Positions 16,163 through 23,923 of a stretch of DNA of 64,000 nucleotides are shown one piece after another. The DNA comes from Lachnospiraceae bacterium UBA7196 (lineage in GTDB: Bacteria > Bacillota > Clostridia > Lachnospirales > Lachnospiraceae). The notes beneath the pieces are model-generated. The model saw only the letters and a list, made by a program, of their open reading frames with translations, made no database searches and was not told where the DNA came from. The translations under genes were made by a program, and so were the position numbers. Numbering within the stretch: the stretch's first letter is position 1; each line of letters opens with the position of its first letter. The stretch spans positions 13,392 to 77,391 of the forward strand of contig DKUU01000033.1 in assembly GCA_002490835.1 (NCBI GenBank), given 5' to 3'.

Positions 16163-17473
16163 ATGTGGGCTTTTGAGAGTGTATTTTATCAGATCTATCC
16201 GCTGGGGTTCTGCGGCGCGCCTTTTGAGAATGACGGGATACTGACGCACAGGATCCTCAAAGTGAACGATTGGATTCCTCATATGAAGAAACTGGGGATT
16301 AACGCTATTTATTTTTCGCCGGTCTTTGAGTCGGATACGCATGGCTATAATACGAGGGATTACCATACCATCGACTGCAGGCTGGGAACGAATGAGGATT
16401 TTAAGGAAGTCTGCGATAAGCTGCACGAGAACGGCATCAAGGTGGTGCTGGACGGCGTATTCAACCATGTGGGCAGGGGCTTCTGGGCTTTTCAGGATGT
16501 GTTGAAAAATAGGGAAAATTCCCCTTATCTTTCATGGTTTAATATCAACCTCGGAGGAAACTCGAATTACAACGACGGCCTCTGGTACGAGGGCTGGGAA
16601 GGCAATTACGATCTGGTCAAGCTGAATCTGCGGCACGGAGATGTGATTAATCACATTTTGGACAGCGTGAAAGGCTGGGTGGAGGAATTTGACATCGACG
16701 GGCTGCGTCTCGATGTGGCTTACTGCCTCGATCATGATTTTGTCAGAAGACTCCGGAGCTTTACGGACGGCTTAAAGCCTGACTTTTATTTGTTAGGAGA
16801 GATGCTGCACGGCGATTATAACCAGATGGTCAACGACCAGATGCTGCACTCCTCCACGAATTACGAGTGCTATAAAGGACTGTTCTCCAGCTTTAACAGC
16901 ATGAATATGTTTGAGATCAACCATTCTCTGCTCAGGCAGTTCGGTCCGGAGAACTGGTGTCTCTACCGCGGCAAGCATCTGCTTTCCTTTGTGGATAATC
17001 ACGATGTGAGCCGTATCGCCAGCAACCTGACCAATGAGAAGCATCTGCCGCTCATTTACGCGCTGTGCTTCGGTATGCCGGGCATTCCCTGTGTGTACTA
17101 CGGCAGCGAGTGGGGGGCAAAGGCCAATAAGAGCGAGGGAGATCCCGCGCTGCGTGCCTGCTTTGAGGAGCCGGTGTGGAATGAGCTTGCAGAGTGGATC
17201 AGTAAGCTCGCGGAGGCGAAAAAGGGTTCCAAGGCGCTTAACTATGGCGCTTTTAAGTCTGTGGTGCTGACCAACAAACAGTGCATTTTTGAGAGAAAGT
17301 GTGACGACGAGAGAGTGCTTGTAGCGATCAATGCGGACGGGGAGGACTACACCGCCCACTTTGACGCGGGCTGCGGCATGGCAGTCGATCTCATCACCGG
17401 TGAGGACCATGATTTCGGCGGCGGCAGCACCCTGCCCGCCTACAGCGCGTATTTCTGGCGCATGGAAAATTGA
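16163..17473 (+). CDS. Cytoplasmic alpha-amylase family enzyme (GH13)
   Basis: A 436-residue single-barrel GH13 protein without signal peptide, so it acts inside the cell on maltodextrins or related alpha-glucosides. Conserved regions: VVLDGVFNHVG (region I), GLRLDVAY with the nucleophile Asp (region II), LLGEMLHG with the acid/base Glu (region III) and FVDNHDVSR (region IV). It lacks the N-terminal domain of neopullulanases, so the exact activity (alpha-glucosidase, cyclomaltodextrinase-like) is not decidable. Start at 16163 is preferred over the ATG at 16157, which would lie only 1 base after AAGGAGGT. Own promoter upstream. Confidence 0.9.
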   Translation: MWAFESVFYQIYPLGFCGAPFENDGILTHRILKVNDWIPHMKKLGINAIYFSPVFESDTHGYNTRDYHTIDCRLGTNEDFKEVCDKLHENGIKVVLDGVFNHVGRGFWAFQDVLKNRENSPYLSWFNINLGGNSNYNDGLWYEGWEGNYDLVKLNLRHGDVINHILDSVKGWVEEFDIDGLRLDVAYCLDHDFVRRLRSFTDGLKPDFYLLGEMLHGDYNQMVNDQMLHSSTNYECYKGLFSSFNSMNMFEINHSLLRQFGPENWCLYRGKHLLSFVDNHDVSRIASNLTNEKHLPLIYALCFGMPGIPCVYYGSEWGAKANKSEGDPALRACFEEPVWNELAEWISKLAEAKKGSKALNYGAFKSVVLTNKQCIFERKCDDERVLVAINADGEDYTAHFDAGCGMAVDLITGEDHDFGGGSTLPAYSAYFWRMEN

Positions 17474-17508
17474 GCAAAGCTCAATCGCGAGATTCGCTTC
17501 GCGAACTC
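17469..17508 (+). repeat. Two-hairpin element E4
   Basis: Hairpin 1 ATTGAGC-AAA-GCTCAAT (17469-17485) includes the GH13 stop codon. Linker CGC, then hairpin 2 GAG-A-TTCGC/GCGAA-CTC (17489-17508) with the same bulged A as E3, followed by GG. It may act as a weak terminator or transcript-end stabiliser. Confidence 0.6.
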
Positions 17509-17539
17509 GGACGCGTGCCAAACGGTGCTAAAAAATATC

Positions 17540-17568
17540 TTGACAAAAGATGCGGCATGGATTAAGAT
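17540..17568 (+). promoter_or_regulatory. Strong promoter of the 37-residue peptide unit
   Basis: TTGACA (17540-17545), exactly 17 bases, TAAGAT (17563-17568). Transcription would begin about 36 bases before the peptide start. Confidence 0.85.
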
Positions 17569-17610
17569 AGCAAAAGTATCACATAAAATCAAAGGAAAGG
17601 AGGTAATCAC

Positions 17611-17724
17611 ATGTTGAACAGTAAGTTTTATAAAATGGCCGATCATGGCAGGCAGACAAATAAAAATATATTACGTGAAATTACCTCCGCATATAGGGGA
17701 ATCGGCTGGGACAGGGGATGTTGA
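17611..17724 (+). CDS. 37-residue peptide of unknown function
   Basis: A short frame beginning MLNSKFYKMADHGRQTNK and ending AYRGIGWDRGC, not recognised as any family. Evidence that it is expressed: a consensus promoter, an excellent ribosome site (AAAGGAGGT, 6 bases before ATG) and a strong terminator 45 bases after the stop, forming an independent unit of about 230 bases. The ribosome site plus CAC (17599-17610) can pair with GTG..ATTACCTCC (17675-17688) inside the coding region, 12 base pairs with a 2-base bulge, which would hide the ribosome site. The RNA itself could therefore be the functional product. Confidence 0.65.
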   Translation: MLNSKFYKMADHGRQTNKNILREITSAYRGIGWDRGC

Positions 17725-17769
17725 CCTGATTAGTCGATTGATAGATATGCTGGTCTTTTAGACTATTTT

Positions 17770-17804
17770 AAAGGCTGTGGTAATTTTACCGCAGCCTTTT
17801 TTTA
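17770..17804 (+). terminator. Terminator of the peptide unit
   Basis: AAAGGCTG-GGTAA pairs with TTACC-CAGCCTTT, followed by a T-run (TTTTTTT from the stem end). Confidence 0.9.
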
Positions 17805-17842
17805 CTTTATAGGAAAGTGCGACGGTGTAAATCATTTAAGGA

Positions 17843-17874
17843 GAATGCGAAGCATTTCGAGTCTGCTTATACGC
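17843..17874 (+). repeat. Partial repeat element E9
   Basis: AATGC-GAA-GCATT hairpin followed by TCGAGTCTGCTTATACGC. The last 18 bases equal the right end of E8 at 13.1 kb. The second stem pair is A-T in E8 and G-C here, so base pairing is kept while the sequence changes. It lies 18 bases before the ABC exporter start codon. Confidence 0.55.
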
Positions 17875-17892
17875 GGGGGACGGAGGTATATT

Positions 17893-19713
17893 ATGAAAAA
17901 GATATCAAGTTACATCTGGGAATACAGGCTCTCCTATCTGGGCGCTGTGCTGTCCCTGCTGATCGCGGTCACGCTCGACATGCTCTCGCCCAGACTGATG
18001 GCGCGGGTGGTGGACGAGGTCATCGTGGGCGGCAATGTCGAAAAACTCCCGATCCTGCTGCTGGGATTTCTGGGCATCGGTCTGGGAAGGTGTGTTTTTC
18101 AGTACACCAAGGAGTACACCTTTGACAAGAACGGCGCCAAGATATCAGGAAATATGCGGCGGGATCTGTTTCGTCATGTGCAGGGGCTGTCGGCGGATTT
18201 CTTTGACAGGACGAATACGGGCGAGCTGATGGCCCGCGTCAAGGAAGATGTGGACCGTATCTGGGACGCGCTGGGTTATGTCGGTATGCTGCTGATCGAG
18301 GTGATCTACCATACGGGCATCACGCTGGCCAGCATGTACCTGCTCAACTGGCGCATGGCAATACTCCCTACGGCGGCAATGATCCTCTGCGGCTCCTTTG
18401 CCGTCATTATGGAGAGAAAGCTGGGGCAGGTCTACGAGGACATCAGTGAGGAGAACGCGGCTTTAAACACGGTGGCGGAGGAGAACCTTGCGGGCGTGCG
18501 CACGGTGAAGGCGTTTGCCAGAGAAAAGTTTGAAATCGGCAAATTCCTCTCCCACAACAAGCGCTACTATGAGTTGAATATGCAGCAGTCGAAAGTTTTT
18601 GTGCGCTACTACCCCTGCTTCACCGTGGTGACCAGAGTGCTGCCGCTATTGACCATATTGGTCGGCGGAAAACTCGTCATCGAGGGCGGGATGACATTGG
18701 GGGAACTGACGGCCTTTGTAGAGTATTCCGGCAGCATTGTGTGGCCGATGGAGATGCTGGGCTGGCTGACGAACAGTTTCTCGGCGGCAGTGGCATCCAA
18801 TAAAAAGATCAAGAAACTTTACGGGGAAAAACCGACGGTAACTGAACTGACCGAACCGGTCAAATTGGAAAAAGTGCAGGGAAAAGTGTGTTTTGATCAT
18901 GTTTCTTTCCATAAGGCGGACCAGCATGAGATTCTGCACGATATCTCCTTCACGGTGGAGGCGGGTAAGACGCTGGGCATCATGGGGGCGACCGGCGCGG
19001 GTAAGACTTCCATTGTGCAGCTATTACAGCGCATGTATGACGCCACCGGCGGCACGGTCTATCTGGATGATGTGGACATTCGGAAGCTGTCTTTAAAGCA
19101 GCTGCGCACGAGTATCAGTTATGTGATGCAGGATGTCTTCCTCTTCTCCGATACCATTCAGGAGAATATCAAGCTGGGGAAGAAGGCATACATAGATTTC
19201 AAGACGGTCAGGCGGGCTTCCACACAGGCGCAGGCGAGCGAATTTATTGAGCGTATGGACGACCGGTATGACACGGTGATCGGCGAGCGGGGCGTGGGTC
19301 TTTCCGGCGGGCAGAAACAGCGGATCAGCATTGCCAGAGCACTGGCCAAAAAGGATCCCATTCTTGTGATGGATGACTCCACCTCGGCGCTGGATATGGA
19401 GACGGAGCACCTGATCCAGCAGACCTTAAAGACGCTTGATAATACGACGAAGATCATTATTGCGCACCGGATCAGCGCGGTGCGCAGCGCGGACGAGATT
19501 CTGGTGCTGGCGGACGGCAGGGTCGCGGAGCGGGGCACGCACGAGACGTTGCTCGCAAAGCGGGGACTCTACTATGAGACGTACCTGTCCCAGTACGGGG
19601 AGGTTTCCACGGCGGAGACGAGTGCAGAGACAGACAGCATGACGGATGCAGAAATACGGCAGCAACAGGAAAAGCAGACGGGAGGTGAGAGCAATGTCCT
19701 TCAATTCGTATAA
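17893..19713 (+). CDS. ABC exporter subunit with weakened ATP site
   Basis: A 606-residue half-transporter with an N-terminal six-helix domain and ATPase domain: Walker A ATGAGKTS near residue 366, intact LSGGQKQR near 470, Walker B ILVMDDSTS with Asp replacing the catalytic Glu, and H-loop IIAHRIS retained. Together with the next gene it forms a heterodimeric exporter with one degenerate site. The C-terminus has an extra acidic tail of about 35 residues. ATG at 17893 follows GGAGGT. It ends 20 bases inside the next gene, indicating translational coupling. The pair parallels that at 1-2478. Cargo unknown. Confidence 0.94.
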   Translation: MKKISSYIWEYRLSYLGAVLSLLIAVTLDMLSPRLMARVVDEVIVGGNVEKLPILLLGFLGIGLGRCVFQYTKEYTFDKNGAKISGNMRRDLFRHVQGLSADFFDRTNTGELMARVKEDVDRIWDALGYVGMLLIEVIYHTGITLASMYLLNWRMAILPTAAMILCGSFAVIMERKLGQVYEDISEENAALNTVAEENLAGVRTVKAFAREKFEIGKFLSHNKRYYELNMQQSKVFVRYYPCFTVVTRVLPLLTILVGGKLVIEGGMTLGELTAFVEYSGSIVWPMEMLGWLTNSFSAAVASNKKIKKLYGEKPTVTELTEPVKLEKVQGKVCFDHVSFHKADQHEILHDISFTVEAGKTLGIMGATGAGKTSIVQLLQRMYDATGGTVYLDDVDIRKLSLKQLRTSISYVMQDVFLFSDTIQENIKLGKKAYIDFKTVRRASTQAQASEFIERMDDRYDTVIGERGVGLSGGQKQRISIARALAKKDPILVMDDSTSALDMETEHLIQQTLKTLDNTTKIIIAHRISAVRSADEILVLADGRVAERGTHETLLAKRGLYYETYLSQYGEVSTAETSAETDSMTDAEIRQQQEKQTGGESNVLQFV

Positions 19714-21469
19714 AGACGACGAGGTCAGCGTGGAACGGAGCAAGGCGCAGACCTTAAAGCGCCTCTTTTCTTATCTGCTGGCCTACAAGTGGCAGATCGT
19801 TCTGGTGCTGCTCATTATGGGCTACGGCGTGGCGGTGAGTCTGGTGAATCCGCTGATCATGGAATCGGCGACAGATGATTATATCAGACAGGGCGATCTG
19901 CACGGGCTCTACCGCCTGCTCCTTTTCGCACTTTGCATAAACCTCTTTCTGGTGGTCACGGTGAAGCTGCGGATGTACATCATGGCGAAGGTCTGCAACA
20001 ATATCCTGCTCACTATCAGACAGGAGCTTTACACACATATTCAGAAGCTGGATTTTGCCTTCTTTGACAGCAGGCCCACGGGAAAGATTCTTTCCCGTAT
20101 CATCGGGGATATCAATTCCCTAAAGGATGTGCTGTCGAACTTTGTGACCACGCTGATCCCGGATGCGCTGACGGTCGTTGCGGTGGTGGCGATCATGGTC
20201 GGGAAGAATCCCAGACTTGCACTGGCTTCCCTGATGACGATCCCCTTCATGGCGGCGGGTATCCTTTTTATTCAGATCAAGGCGCATCCGCGCTGGCAGC
20301 TTTTTCGTAAAAAGTCCGCGAATTTGAATGCCTTCATCCACGAGGACATGGCGGGCATACGGATCATCCAGAGCTTTCATGCGCAGGAGGAGACGGAAGA
20401 GACGTTTGACGAGCTGCTTAAGGAGCATCGGGAGAGTTTTGACCATGCGGTGCGCATGAGCGATGCCTTTGGGTCGGTGATCGATATTTCATGGGGGATC
20501 GGCTGTATTCTTCTTTATTTTACGGGAATCATTGTACTGGGGGTAGAAGATGTGAGTCTGGGGACCTTTATCGCCTTTGGGACCTACCTCAATATGTTCT
20601 GGCAGCCGATTCACAATCTGAGTAATTTCTATAATCAGATCGTGACGAACATTGCGGGCGCGGAGCGCATCTTTGAGATTCTGGATACGCCGCCTGCGAT
20701 CGCAGATGCGGAGGGCGTGACGGAGATGCCGCCGATTCGCGGGGAGGTGACCTTTGATAATGTGACCTTTTCCTATGATGATAAGGTCAAAGTGCTGGAC
20801 GACGTGAGTTTTCGCATCAAAGAAGGGGAGACCATCGCACTGGTGGGGCCCACGGGGGCCGGCAAATCTACCATCGTCAATCTCATCAGCCGTTTCTACG
20901 ACGTGCAGGAAGGTGTTGTGGCGGTGGACGGGCATGACGTTAAGAAAGTGTCGATCGAGAGCCTGCGCAGGCAGATGGGGATCATGACGCAGGATAACTT
21001 CCTGTTCTCCGGCACCATCCGCGAAAACATCCGCTACGGGAAGCTGGACGCGACGGAAGCAGAGATCGTGGCGGCGGCTAAGGCGGTCAACGCCCACGAT
21101 TTTATTATGAAGCTGGAGAAGGGGTATGACACGGAACTGACGGAGCGCGGCGGCGGTCTTTCCATCGGGCAGAGGCAGCTTCTGGCCTTTGCGAGAACCA
21201 TGGTCTCCGATCCTAAGATTTTGATTCTGGACGAGGCGACTTCCAGTATCGACACGAAGACGGAGCTTCTGGTGCAGGAAGGAATCGAGCATCTGCTGGC
21301 GGGCCGGACGTCCTTTGTCATTGCGCACAGGCTCTCCACCATCCAGAAAGCCGACCGCATTTTTGTGGTGGACGACGGCAGGATCATCGAGGAAGGAAAT
21401 GCTGCAGAGCTGATGGAGAAGAAGGGCGTCTATTACCGGCTTTACATGGCGCAGTTTAACGCTTCCTAA
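19694..21469 (+). CDS. ABC exporter subunit with catalytic ATP site
   Basis: A 591-residue half-transporter with Walker A GPTGAGKST (near 386), Walker B ILILDEATS with Glu (near 510), H-loop VIAHRLS and a changed signature LSIGQRQL (near 488). This complements the defect in the preceding subunit, as expected for a heterodimer. ATG at 19694 follows GGAGGTGA and lies within the end of the upstream gene. Closely similar in architecture to the protein at 697-2478 (LSQGQ signature), so the two operons are probably ancient paralogues. Confidence 0.95.
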   Translation: MSFNSYKDDEVSVERSKAQTLKRLFSYLLAYKWQIVLVLLIMGYGVAVSLVNPLIMESATDDYIRQGDLHGLYRLLLFALCINLFLVVTVKLRMYIMAKVCNNILLTIRQELYTHIQKLDFAFFDSRPTGKILSRIIGDINSLKDVLSNFVTTLIPDALTVVAVVAIMVGKNPRLALASLMTIPFMAAGILFIQIKAHPRWQLFRKKSANLNAFIHEDMAGIRIIQSFHAQEETEETFDELLKEHRESFDHAVRMSDAFGSVIDISWGIGCILLYFTGIIVLGVEDVSLGTFIAFGTYLNMFWQPIHNLSNFYNQIVTNIAGAERIFEILDTPPAIADAEGVTEMPPIRGEVTFDNVTFSYDDKVKVLDDVSFRIKEGETIALVGPTGAGKSTIVNLISRFYDVQEGVVAVDGHDVKKVSIESLRRQMGIMTQDNFLFSGTIRENIRYGKLDATEAEIVAAAKAVNAHDFIMKLEKGYDTELTERGGGLSIGQRQLLAFARTMVSDPKILILDEATSSIDTKTELLVQEGIEHLLAGRTSFVIAHRLSTIQKADRIFVVDDGRIIEEGNAAELMEKKGVYYRLYMAQFNAS

Positions 21470-21517
21470 AGAGGCGGATGGCAGTAAAAAATAAAGCGCT
21501 TTATTTGGCTGTTTAGA

Positions 21518-21562
21518 TTGACATTGTGGAAAATTGCTTTATAATTTAAGTAAATTACTTAA
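21518..21562 (+). promoter_or_regulatory. Promoter and palindromic operator of the LacI-type gene
   Basis: TTGACA (21518-21523), 16 bases, TATAAT (21540-21545), immediately followed by the palindrome TTAAGTAAATTACTTAA (21546-21562). The sequence is strikingly similar to 27461-27503 before the epimerase gene, so the same repressor probably binds both. Confidence 0.75.
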
Positions 21563-21683
21563 AAATAAACTTGTTAATGCAGGAGCATTACAAATTTGAT
21601 CGTATGGCGAAACTTTTTAAACAAAGTCTGTAAATTTTTAAGTTGCGCCGCCTGTCGCATGAATGCTCCGGAAGAGGGGGACT

Positions 21684-22715
21684 ATGGCGAAAACAGTCAG
21701 GATGGCGGATATCGCAAAGGTCATGGGTGTGAGCACGGTGACAGTGTCAAAGGCGCTCTCGGATCAGAAGGGCGTCAGTGAGGAACTGCGCGTAAAGATT
21801 AAGCAGAAGGCCGAGGAGATGGGCTATCAGAGCGTATCTCTGCGCTATAAGGAGCGGACGCAGAACGCAGGTTACACTTTCGGCGTGATCGTGTCGGACC
21901 GGTTTCTGGCCAAGTATGAGTCGTTTTACTGGAATCTTTATCAGGAAGTAGCGACTGCCGCCGTGCAGAAGGGATGCTTTACGATGCTGGAAGTGCTGCA
22001 GGCGGAGGATGAGGAACATCTTGTGATGCCGAAACTTCTCGGAGAGAAAAAGACGGAGGGGCTCATCATTATCGGCAGGCTGCAGCAGGCTTACCTTGAC
22101 CGGCTGATCGGGCAGCTCGACATCCCCTTCATCCTGCTTGATTTTGCGGATCAGAACAGGGACTATGACGCGGTGATCTCCAACAGCTATTTCGGGATGT
22201 ACCGGATGACGAATTATCTGTTTGAGATGGGGCATACGAAGATTGCTTTTGTCGGTAATATCCATTATACGGATTCCATCACGGACCGGTATTTCGGCTA
22301 TGTGAAATCTTTGAGTGAGCATGGCGAGGAAGTGCGCAGGGACTGGTTGTTATATGACAGGAATCCGAAGACCGGAAGGTCTGACAAGAATTTTGAGATC
22401 GAACTGCCTAAGGAAATGCCGACCGCTTTTGTCTGCAACAATGATGTGGCGGCGGCTATGCTCGTCAATAAATTGGAAGAGGCGGGCTATCATGTGCCGC
22501 AGGATATTTCCGTGGTCGGCTATGATAACTACCAGCCGCCGGGGCTGTGCGGCGTGCGCATCACTACCTACGAGGTGGATATGCCGGAGATGGCAAAGCA
22601 GGCGGTGAAGACCCTGATCCGCAAGGCGGCGGGAGAACATTACAAGCAGGGCGTGACCATCGTGGACGGTCGGATCGTCTATAAAGACAGCGTGAGAAGT
22701 AATTTCGAAAAGTAG
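21684..22715 (+). CDS. LacI-family transcriptional regulator
   Basis: A 343-residue regulator: N-terminal LacI helix-turn-helix (MADIAKVMGVSTVTVSKAL) with hinge helix region, then a periplasmic-binding-protein-like sugar-sensing domain (ending DGRIVYKDSVR). ATG at 21684 follows GAGGGGG. It heads the beta-mannoside locus and has a palindromic operator in its own promoter, repeated before the epimerase operon; autoregulation and control of mannoside catabolism are inferred. The effector is likely a mannoside or a catabolite. Confidence 0.93.
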   Translation: MAKTVRMADIAKVMGVSTVTVSKALSDQKGVSEELRVKIKQKAEEMGYQSVSLRYKERTQNAGYTFGVIVSDRFLAKYESFYWNLYQEVATAAVQKGCFTMLEVLQAEDEEHLVMPKLLGEKKTEGLIIIGRLQQAYLDRLIGQLDIPFILLDFADQNRDYDAVISNSYFGMYRMTNYLFEMGHTKIAFVGNIHYTDSITDRYFGYVKSLSEHGEEVRRDWLLYDRNPKTGRSDKNFEIELPKEMPTAFVCNNDVAAAMLVNKLEEAGYHVPQDISVVGYDNYQPPGLCGVRITTYEVDMPEMAKQAVKTLIRKAAGEHYKQGVTIVDGRIVYKDSVRSNFEK

Positions 22716-22720
22716 AATGA

Positions 22721-22750
22721 GAGAGGCGCATCAGCTTTGATGCGCCTCTC
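22721..22750. terminator. Bidirectional stem-loop between lacI-type and araC-type genes
   Basis: GAGAGGCGCATCA pairs with TGATGCGCCTCTC around a 4-base loop. It covers the last codons of the AraC gene. No clear T-run, but the perfect 13-bp stem between convergent genes suggests termination on both strands. Confidence 0.65.
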
Positions 22751-23636
22751 TGTATGCCTGCGGCGTAGCGCCGTATTCTTTTTTGAAGAGATTGATAAAG
22801 TGGTTGGTGCTTTCGTAGCCGACGGCAAGAGCAATCTCATGGATCTTTTTGTCGCTGGAAAAGAGGAGGTTTTCCGCTGCTTCCAGTCTTTTTTTATTTT
22901 GGTATTTCAAGGGCGGGATGCCAAAGGCGGCGGAAAAGCTGCGACAGATATGATATTTGCTCATATGATATTGCTTTTCCAGCGCATCCAGCCGCAGAGG
23001 TTCCCCGTAAAAGTGGTCGATATGGCGCCTGATCTCCAGCAGATAGGGCGCTGTTTCATTTTCTTCCCGGTCTGCGGGAAGCATATCCGTAAACAGTTCC
23101 GTCATCACGGCGGTGATAAATCCCGCGTCTTTCAGCTTATTTTGCAGCGTCCCGCCGGCGCTTCCGTTAAGAAGCTGCCGTATGTTTCTGAGGATGGGAG
23201 CATGCGGCTTTAGCTTTGTCAGCAGAAAAGTATCGAAAGAAATCAGCGATTCATAACCGGTAAAAAAATCCCCATGGAGACAAAAAACGATATAGCGCCA
23301 CGGCAGAGCTTGCGCGCGCAGGGAAAAGGGTGTATTGCGGCAGTCCAGATAGAGGAGGTTTCCTGCCTGCAGCGCATGATCTTCACTGCGGATATGAAGA
23401 CGGCCTTCGCCTTCTTTCATATAGAAGAGCATGCGGCAGTTAAGCGGCTTGTAAGAAAGGGTAAGGTCCGATGCAATCTCTACACTGCCGCCGCTCAGTA
23501 CAGTAGGCAGTATTTGGGCGGCGGCTTCGCATGGCTCGTAAAAAACGCCTGCAAAATAAGTGCTTTCGGGAAGAAATTCCGTAAAAGTGCCCGCCTGCAG
23601 TGTCAGAGCATTTTGATAAGAGAGAAGGAAGGACAT
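22731..23636 (-). CDS. AraC-family transcriptional regulator
   Basis: A 301-residue protein: N-terminal cupin-like effector domain (about residues 20-150, with GEGRLHIRSEDHALQAGNLL) and C-terminal double helix-turn-helix (YHMSKYHICRSFSAAFG and IHEIALAVGYESTNHFINLF, ending ATPQAYR). It is divergent from the binding-protein gene of the mannoside transporter with 287 bases between, the usual place for a sugar-responsive activator. GTTAGC half-sites recur in that gap (near 23663 and 23884). A role in activating the transporter genes is inferred. Confidence 0.92.
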   Translation of the reverse strand: MSFLLSYQNALTLQAGTFTEFLPESTYFAGVFYEPCEAAAQILPTVLSGGSVEIASDLTLSYKPLNCRMLFYMKEGEGRLHIRSEDHALQAGNLLYLDCRNTPFSLRAQALPWRYIVFCLHGDFFTGYESLISFDTFLLTKLKPHAPILRNIRQLLNGSAGGTLQNKLKDAGFITAVMTELFTDMLPADREENETAPYLLEIRRHIDHFYGEPLRLDALEKQYHMSKYHICRSFSAAFGIPPLKYQNKKRLEAAENLLFSSDKKIHEIALAVGYESTNHFINLFKKEYGATPQAYREAHQS

Positions 23637-23832
23637 AAATCTACCCTTTCTAATTGGTTAATAGTTAGCCTGATAAATACTTTTGCTATTAGTTTAATAT
23701 AAAGCAAATAGATTAATCCATTGTCAAAACAACCAAAATATTAAGAGAAAAATTGTATAAATTATGGAATATCGTAAATATAGCAACAATATTACATAAA
23801 AAGCAAAAATGAATGATGATTAAAAAATTAAG

Positions 23833-23868
23833 TTGAATATACTTATGGTAAAGCTAATAAATTAATTT
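23833..23868 (+). promoter_or_regulatory. Candidate promoter of the mannoside transporter operon
   Basis: TTGAAT (23833-23838), 16 bases, TAATAA (23855-23860), overlapped by the palindrome AAATTAATTT (23859-23868). CTAA-TTCG-TTAG lies at 23879-23890. The match to consensus is poor, consistent with a promoter needing an activator such as the divergent AraC protein. Confidence 0.45.
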
Positions 23869-23923
23869 ACATTTTCAACTAATTCGTTAGCGGAACATAA
23901 ATCATCAAAGGAGGATATCTATT

